A stretch of DNA of 64,000 nt from Pseudomonas sp. S09G 359. Lineage in GTDB: Bacteria; Pseudomonadota; Gammaproteobacteria; Pseudomonadales; Pseudomonadaceae. Position 1 is the stretch's first letter. The number at the start of each line of letters is the position of its first letter. The stretch is from NCBI RefSeq assembly GCF_002843605.1, contig NZ_CP025263.1, positions 2,261,501 through 2,325,500 on the forward strand. The letters run 5' to 3'. The notes below the pieces were generated by a model, which searched no databases, had not been told where the DNA came from, and saw only the letters and a list, made by a program, of their open reading frames with translations. Positions 61,414 to 64,000 of this stretch are shown piece after piece. A program made the translations under genes and the position numbers.

Positions 61414-62313
61414 TCAGGCCCACCCTTCGCGCACCGCATTGCGAATCCCCTCCAGCAACATGGCGAACGCCGGGTTGTCGTTATTCTCGCGCCAGATCAA
61501 ATGCAGTTCGCTCTGCGCGCCTTCGCCCAGGTCGATATCGCGGAACACCACGTTCTTGAACACCACGCTGCTGGCGCACCGCGGCACCAGGGCCAGGCCC
61601 ATGCCGGCGTTGACCAGGGCCAGGATGGTCAGGGACGAGCCCAGCCATTGCACATACTCCGGGGCGACGCGTGCCGAGCGCAGCAGGCCGGTGAGCAGTT
61701 CGTTGAACGGCGGGTAGGCTGCGTGGGCGTACATCAGGAAGGGCTGGGCGTCCAGGTCGTGCACGCTGACGGTCTCGGCCGTAGCCAGCCGATGGCTGCT
61801 TGGCACCGCCAGTACAAAGGGCTCGCGCACCAGGCATTCGGTGGCGTAGCCCGGTTCCAGCAAGGGCGCACGCACGATGCCCAGGTCGATGCGCCGCGCG
61901 CGCAGGGCTTCGTATTGCTGGTAGGTGTTCATCTCCGACAGGTCGATTTTCACCTGCGGCTGCTTGAGCCGTGCCTCGGCAATCACCTTGGGCAAAAACT
62001 CATACACCGCGCTGCCGACGAAGCTGATATTGACCGTGCCGATATCGCCCTCGGCAAAACGCCGCGCGGTCACCGCGGCTTGCTGGGCGCGTTCCAGCAG
62101 GTTCTGCGCCTCGATGAAAAACGCCCGGCCGGCAGCGGTGAGGGCCACGCTGCGGGTGGTGCGGGCAAACAGCTCCACGCCCAAGTGATGCTCGAGCAGT
62201 TGGATCTGCCGGCTCAGCGGTGGCTGGGTCATGTTCAGCCGTTCGGCGGCCCGGCGGAAATTCAGCTCGGTGGCCACCGTGGTAAAGCAGCGCAGTTGAG
62301 TCAGCTCGAACAT
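61414..62313 (-). CDS. LysR-family regulator, divergent from glucarate-type genes
   Basis: A 299-residue regulator of the CatR/BenM-like LysR group. ATG 62313 gives the family start (FELTQLRCFTTVATELNFRR; LNMTQPPLSRQIQLLEHHLG; FARTTRSVALTAAG). The effector domain starts at GTVNISFVGSAVYEFLPKVI. It is divergent from an MFS transporter and an enolase-superfamily dehydratase gene, with a nested palindrome between them, so it probably activates those genes in response to a sugar acid. Confidence 0.9.
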   Translation of the reverse strand: MFELTQLRCFTTVATELNFRRAAERLNMTQPPLSRQIQLLEHHLGVELFARTTRSVALTAAGRAFFIEAQNLLERAQQAAVTARRFAEGDIGTVNISFVGSAVYEFLPKVIAEARLKQPQVKIDLSEMNTYQQYEALRARRIDLGIVRAPLLEPGYATECLVREPFVLAVPSSHRLATAETVSVHDLDAQPFLMYAHAAYPPFNELLTGLLRSARVAPEYVQWLGSSLTILALVNAGMGLALVPRCASSVVFKNVVFRDIDLGEGAQSELHLIWRENNDNPAFAMLLEGIRNAVREGWA

Positions 62314-62364
62314 TGATCTAATCCAGGTATCAATCGAATGCCAAGTTAGATTAGACGGGATCAA
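62313..62364. promoter_or_regulatory. Nested inverted repeat, likely LysR binding site
   Basis: TTGATC (62313-62318) with GATCAA (62359-62364), and TCTAATC (62317-62323) with GATTAGA (62349-62355), are symmetric about 62336-62339. They lie between the divergent LysR and transporter genes. LysR proteins bind such dyads, and the overlap with the regulator's own start codon suggests autorepression. Confidence 0.55.
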
Positions 62365-62420
62365 TGCCCGGCGTCCATCATCAGTCAGTCCCTAAAAAAA
62401 CAATGATTGGGAGTTGCCTC

Positions 62421-63770
62421 TTGGATACCCGCCAAACTCCGCCAGACCCGACCGTGCTCGCCCGCGCGGCCGCCAAGGTCAAGCGCCATGTACTGCCGTT
62501 GTTTGTGGTGATGTTCATCGTCAACTACATCGACCGGGTCAATATCGGCTTTGTGCGCAGCCATATGGAGACCGACCTGGGCATCGGCGCGGCGGCCTAT
62601 GGCCTGGGTGCCGGGCTGTTTTTCATCGGCTACGCGATCTTCGAAGTGCCCTCCAACCTGCTGCTGCAGCGCTACGGCGCGCGGGCCTGGTTGACGCGCA
62701 TCATGTTCACCTGGGGCGCGGCGGCGATGGCCATGGCGTTTGTCAGAGGTGAAACCAGCTTCTATATCCTGCGCTTTGTGCTCGGCGCCGCCGAAGCCGG
62801 CTTTTTCCCTGGCATCATCTATTACTTCACGCAATGGTTGCCGGCCGCCGAGCGCGGCAAGGCCATGGCGATTTTCCTCAGCGGCTCGGCCATTGCCTCG
62901 GTGATTTCCGGGCCGGTGTCGGGGGCGCTCCTGGGTGTCAGCGGCTTGAGCCTGCACGGCTGGCAATGGATGTTCCTTATCGAAGGGTTTGCCTCCATCG
63001 CACTTTGCGGGGGTGTGTGGTTCTGGCTGCAGTCCCATCCCCATCAGGCCAAGTGGCTCAGCGCCGAAGAACAACACGCGTTGGTCAGCGCCATCGCGCT
63101 GGAGCAGCAGGCACGTGAAGCGACGCAGAGCGTGCGGCCGTCGATATTCAAGTTACTGGCCGACAGGCAGATCGCGCTGTTCTGCTTCATCTACTTCTCC
63201 ATCGCGCTGACCATCTACGGCGCCACCTTCTGGCTGCCGAGCATGATCAAGAAAATGGGCAACCTGGGCGACTTCGAGGTGGGCCTGTTCAATTCCATCC
63301 CGTGGTTGATCTCCATCGTCGCCATGTACGGTTTTGCCGCCCTGGCCAGCAAGTGGAAACACCAGCAGGCATGGGTTGCGCTGATGCTGGTGATCGCGGC
63401 GTTCGGCATGTTCATGTCCACCACCGGCGGGCCGGTATTTGCCTTTGTGGCCATCTGTTTTGCCGCGATTGGTTTCAAGGCGGCTTCGGCGCTGTTCTGG
63501 CCGATCCCCCAGGGTTACCTGGATGCGCGAATCGCTGCGGCGGTGATCGCGCTGATCAATTCAGTGGGCAACCTGGGCGGCTTTGTCGCGCCCACCACCT
63601 TCGGCTTGCTGGAGCAGACCACCGGCTCCATCGAAGGCGGGTTGTATGGCCTTGCCGCCACGTCGCTGGTGGCAGCAGTGGTGGTGTTTTTTGCGCGTAC
63701 CACGCCCCGGTCCACATCTACCACTCATCCACACGCCTTGCGTTCCGGTCCACAGGGAGCCGCCTCTTGA
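62421..63770 (+). CDS. MFS transporter, glucarate/galactarate-type (ACS family)
   Basis: A symporter of about 449 residues. I prefer the TTG start at 62421, because GGGAG stands seven bases upstream; ATG 62403 (in frame) has none. It shows HVLPLFVVMFIVNYIDRVNI in helix 1 (the NYIDRxN motif of the anion:cation symporter family), VRSHMETDLGIGAAAYGLGA, FEVPSNLLLQRYGARAWLTR and FVLGAAEAGFFPGIIYYFTQ. Relatives import D-glucarate, galactarate or galactonate. The following dehydratase-like gene overlaps its stop, so uptake and first catabolic step are co-expressed. Confidence 0.9.
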   Translation: MDTRQTPPDPTVLARAAAKVKRHVLPLFVVMFIVNYIDRVNIGFVRSHMETDLGIGAAAYGLGAGLFFIGYAIFEVPSNLLLQRYGARAWLTRIMFTWGAAAMAMAFVRGETSFYILRFVLGAAEAGFFPGIIYYFTQWLPAAERGKAMAIFLSGSAIASVISGPVSGALLGVSGLSLHGWQWMFLIEGFASIALCGGVWFWLQSHPHQAKWLSAEEQHALVSAIALEQQAREATQSVRPSIFKLLADRQIALFCFIYFSIALTIYGATFWLPSMIKKMGNLGDFEVGLFNSIPWLISIVAMYGFAALASKWKHQQAWVALMLVIAAFGMFMSTTGGPVFAFVAICFAAIGFKAASALFWPIPQGYLDARIAAAVIALINSVGNLGGFVAPTTFGLLEQTTGSIEGGLYGLAATSLVAAVVVFFARTTPRSTSTTHPHALRSGPQGAAS

Positions 63771-64000
63771 AAATTGTCCGCGTTACCGTTACCCCGATTG
63801 CCTTTCGCGACCCGCCGCTGCTCAACGCCAGCGGTATTCATGAAGCCTTTGCGTTGCGCTCGATCATCGAGGTGGAGAGCGACACCGGCTACATCGGCCT
63901 GGGCGAAAGCTACGGCGATGCCCCGGCATTGGCGATCCAGCAACAGGTGCAGCAACAACTGATCGGCCTGGACCCCTTCGACCTCAACGGCCTGCGCGCC
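63767..64000 (+). CDS. Glucarate dehydratase-like protein, N-terminal part (cut by window end)
   Basis: An open frame of 78 codons to the window end. It starts with TTG at 63767 inside the transporter stop (TTGA) behind GGGAG. The N-terminus KIVRVTVTPIAFRDPPLLNA followed by GIHEAFALRSIIEVES and GYIGLGESYGD is that of the enolase-superfamily D-glucarate dehydratase group, which converts glucarate to 5-keto-4-deoxyglucarate. The active-site Lys/His residues lie beyond the window, so a dehydratase of another sugar acid remains possible. Confidence 0.82.
   Translation, partial: MKIVRVTVTPIAFRDPPLLNASGIHEAFALRSIIEVESDTGYIGLGESYGDAPALAIQQQVQQQLIGLDPFDLNGLRA

Overview
The window comes from a gamma-proteobacterium of the genus Pseudomonas, most likely the P. 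fluorescens group. This rests on the gacA (TTG start)-uvrC-pgsA-tRNA-Gly block, a DUF1652 gene, high GC with matching codon use, and several REP/REPIN palindromes of the GTGGGAGCGGGCTTGCTCGC and GTGGCGAGCGGGCTTGCCCGC types. Most of the window is chromosomal metabolism and regulation. There are two visibly accessory patches: a tRNA-Gly island and a scarred, REP-rich region near 52-61 kb.

Layout. 0-4.3 kb: end of an MFS exporter, a DUF1652 protein, a triple-PAS LuxR regulator, a membrane protein and an AraC regulator. 4.5-8.5 kb: a tightly overlapping operon with ABC importer, PhzF-like isomerase and RidA-like protein. 8.7-9.7 kb: HicAB toxin-antitoxin and an FKBP isomerase. 9.8-14 kb: the Mg2+ P-type ATPase MgtA, with a long structured leader, and MgtC. 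14.3-19.1 kb: a BvgAS/EvgAS-type two-component system plus a receiver-like protein that lacks the phospho-Asp. 19.1-24.3 kb: an aldo/keto reductase, two unknown proteins, a DAHP synthase preceded by an aromatic-codon leader peptide, an intrinsic terminator and a second Tyr-rich small ORF, then a nitrilase-family hydrolase and a GNAT. 24.3-25 kb: an orphan phage-type regulator pair. 25.1-28.3 kb: gacA-uvrC-pgsA-tRNA-Gly(GCC).

28.3 to about 34 kb: an island-like insertion at the tRNA-Gly 3' end, with a tyrosine integrase carrying an extra C-terminal HTH region, an AT-richer hypothetical gene, a TIR-domain protein, and umuC with a umuD whose 5' end is broken. 34.1-41.7 kb: a minus-strand 5-oxoprolinase-type cluster (PxpB, PxpC, PxpA, an MFS symporter and its own accB/accC paralogues), followed upstream by a VOC protein and two overlapping LysR genes. 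42.8-43.9 kb: an Old Yellow Enzyme. 44-51.2 kb: a four-carbon acid sugar (threonate/erythronate) catabolic cluster, ltnD-otnK-otnC-gntP-otnI with a periplasmic MetX-like hydrolase, a DeoR regulator and two candidate coupled leader ORFs. 51.6-55.2 kb: a PAS-GGDEF protein, a scar holding the tails of a cytochrome c gene and a TonB receptor, a LysR and a divergent quinone-oxidoreductase-type enzyme. 55.3-59.4 kb: a three-component periplasmic molybdenum (aldehyde/isoquinoline-type) dehydrogenase. 59.9-61.2 kb: a glycine-zipper protein next to a small two-TM protein, resembling a pore-forming effector and its immunity protein. 61.4-64 kb: a LysR divergent from a glucarate-type MFS transporter and a truncated glucarate-dehydratase-like gene.

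Strongest leads for new biology are the aromatic amino-acid attenuator with its second small ORF upstream of the DAHP synthase, the candidate effector/immunity pair, the TIR gene on the tRNA-Gly island, and the disrupted umuD. Function assignments come from reading motifs by eye; no database search was run.
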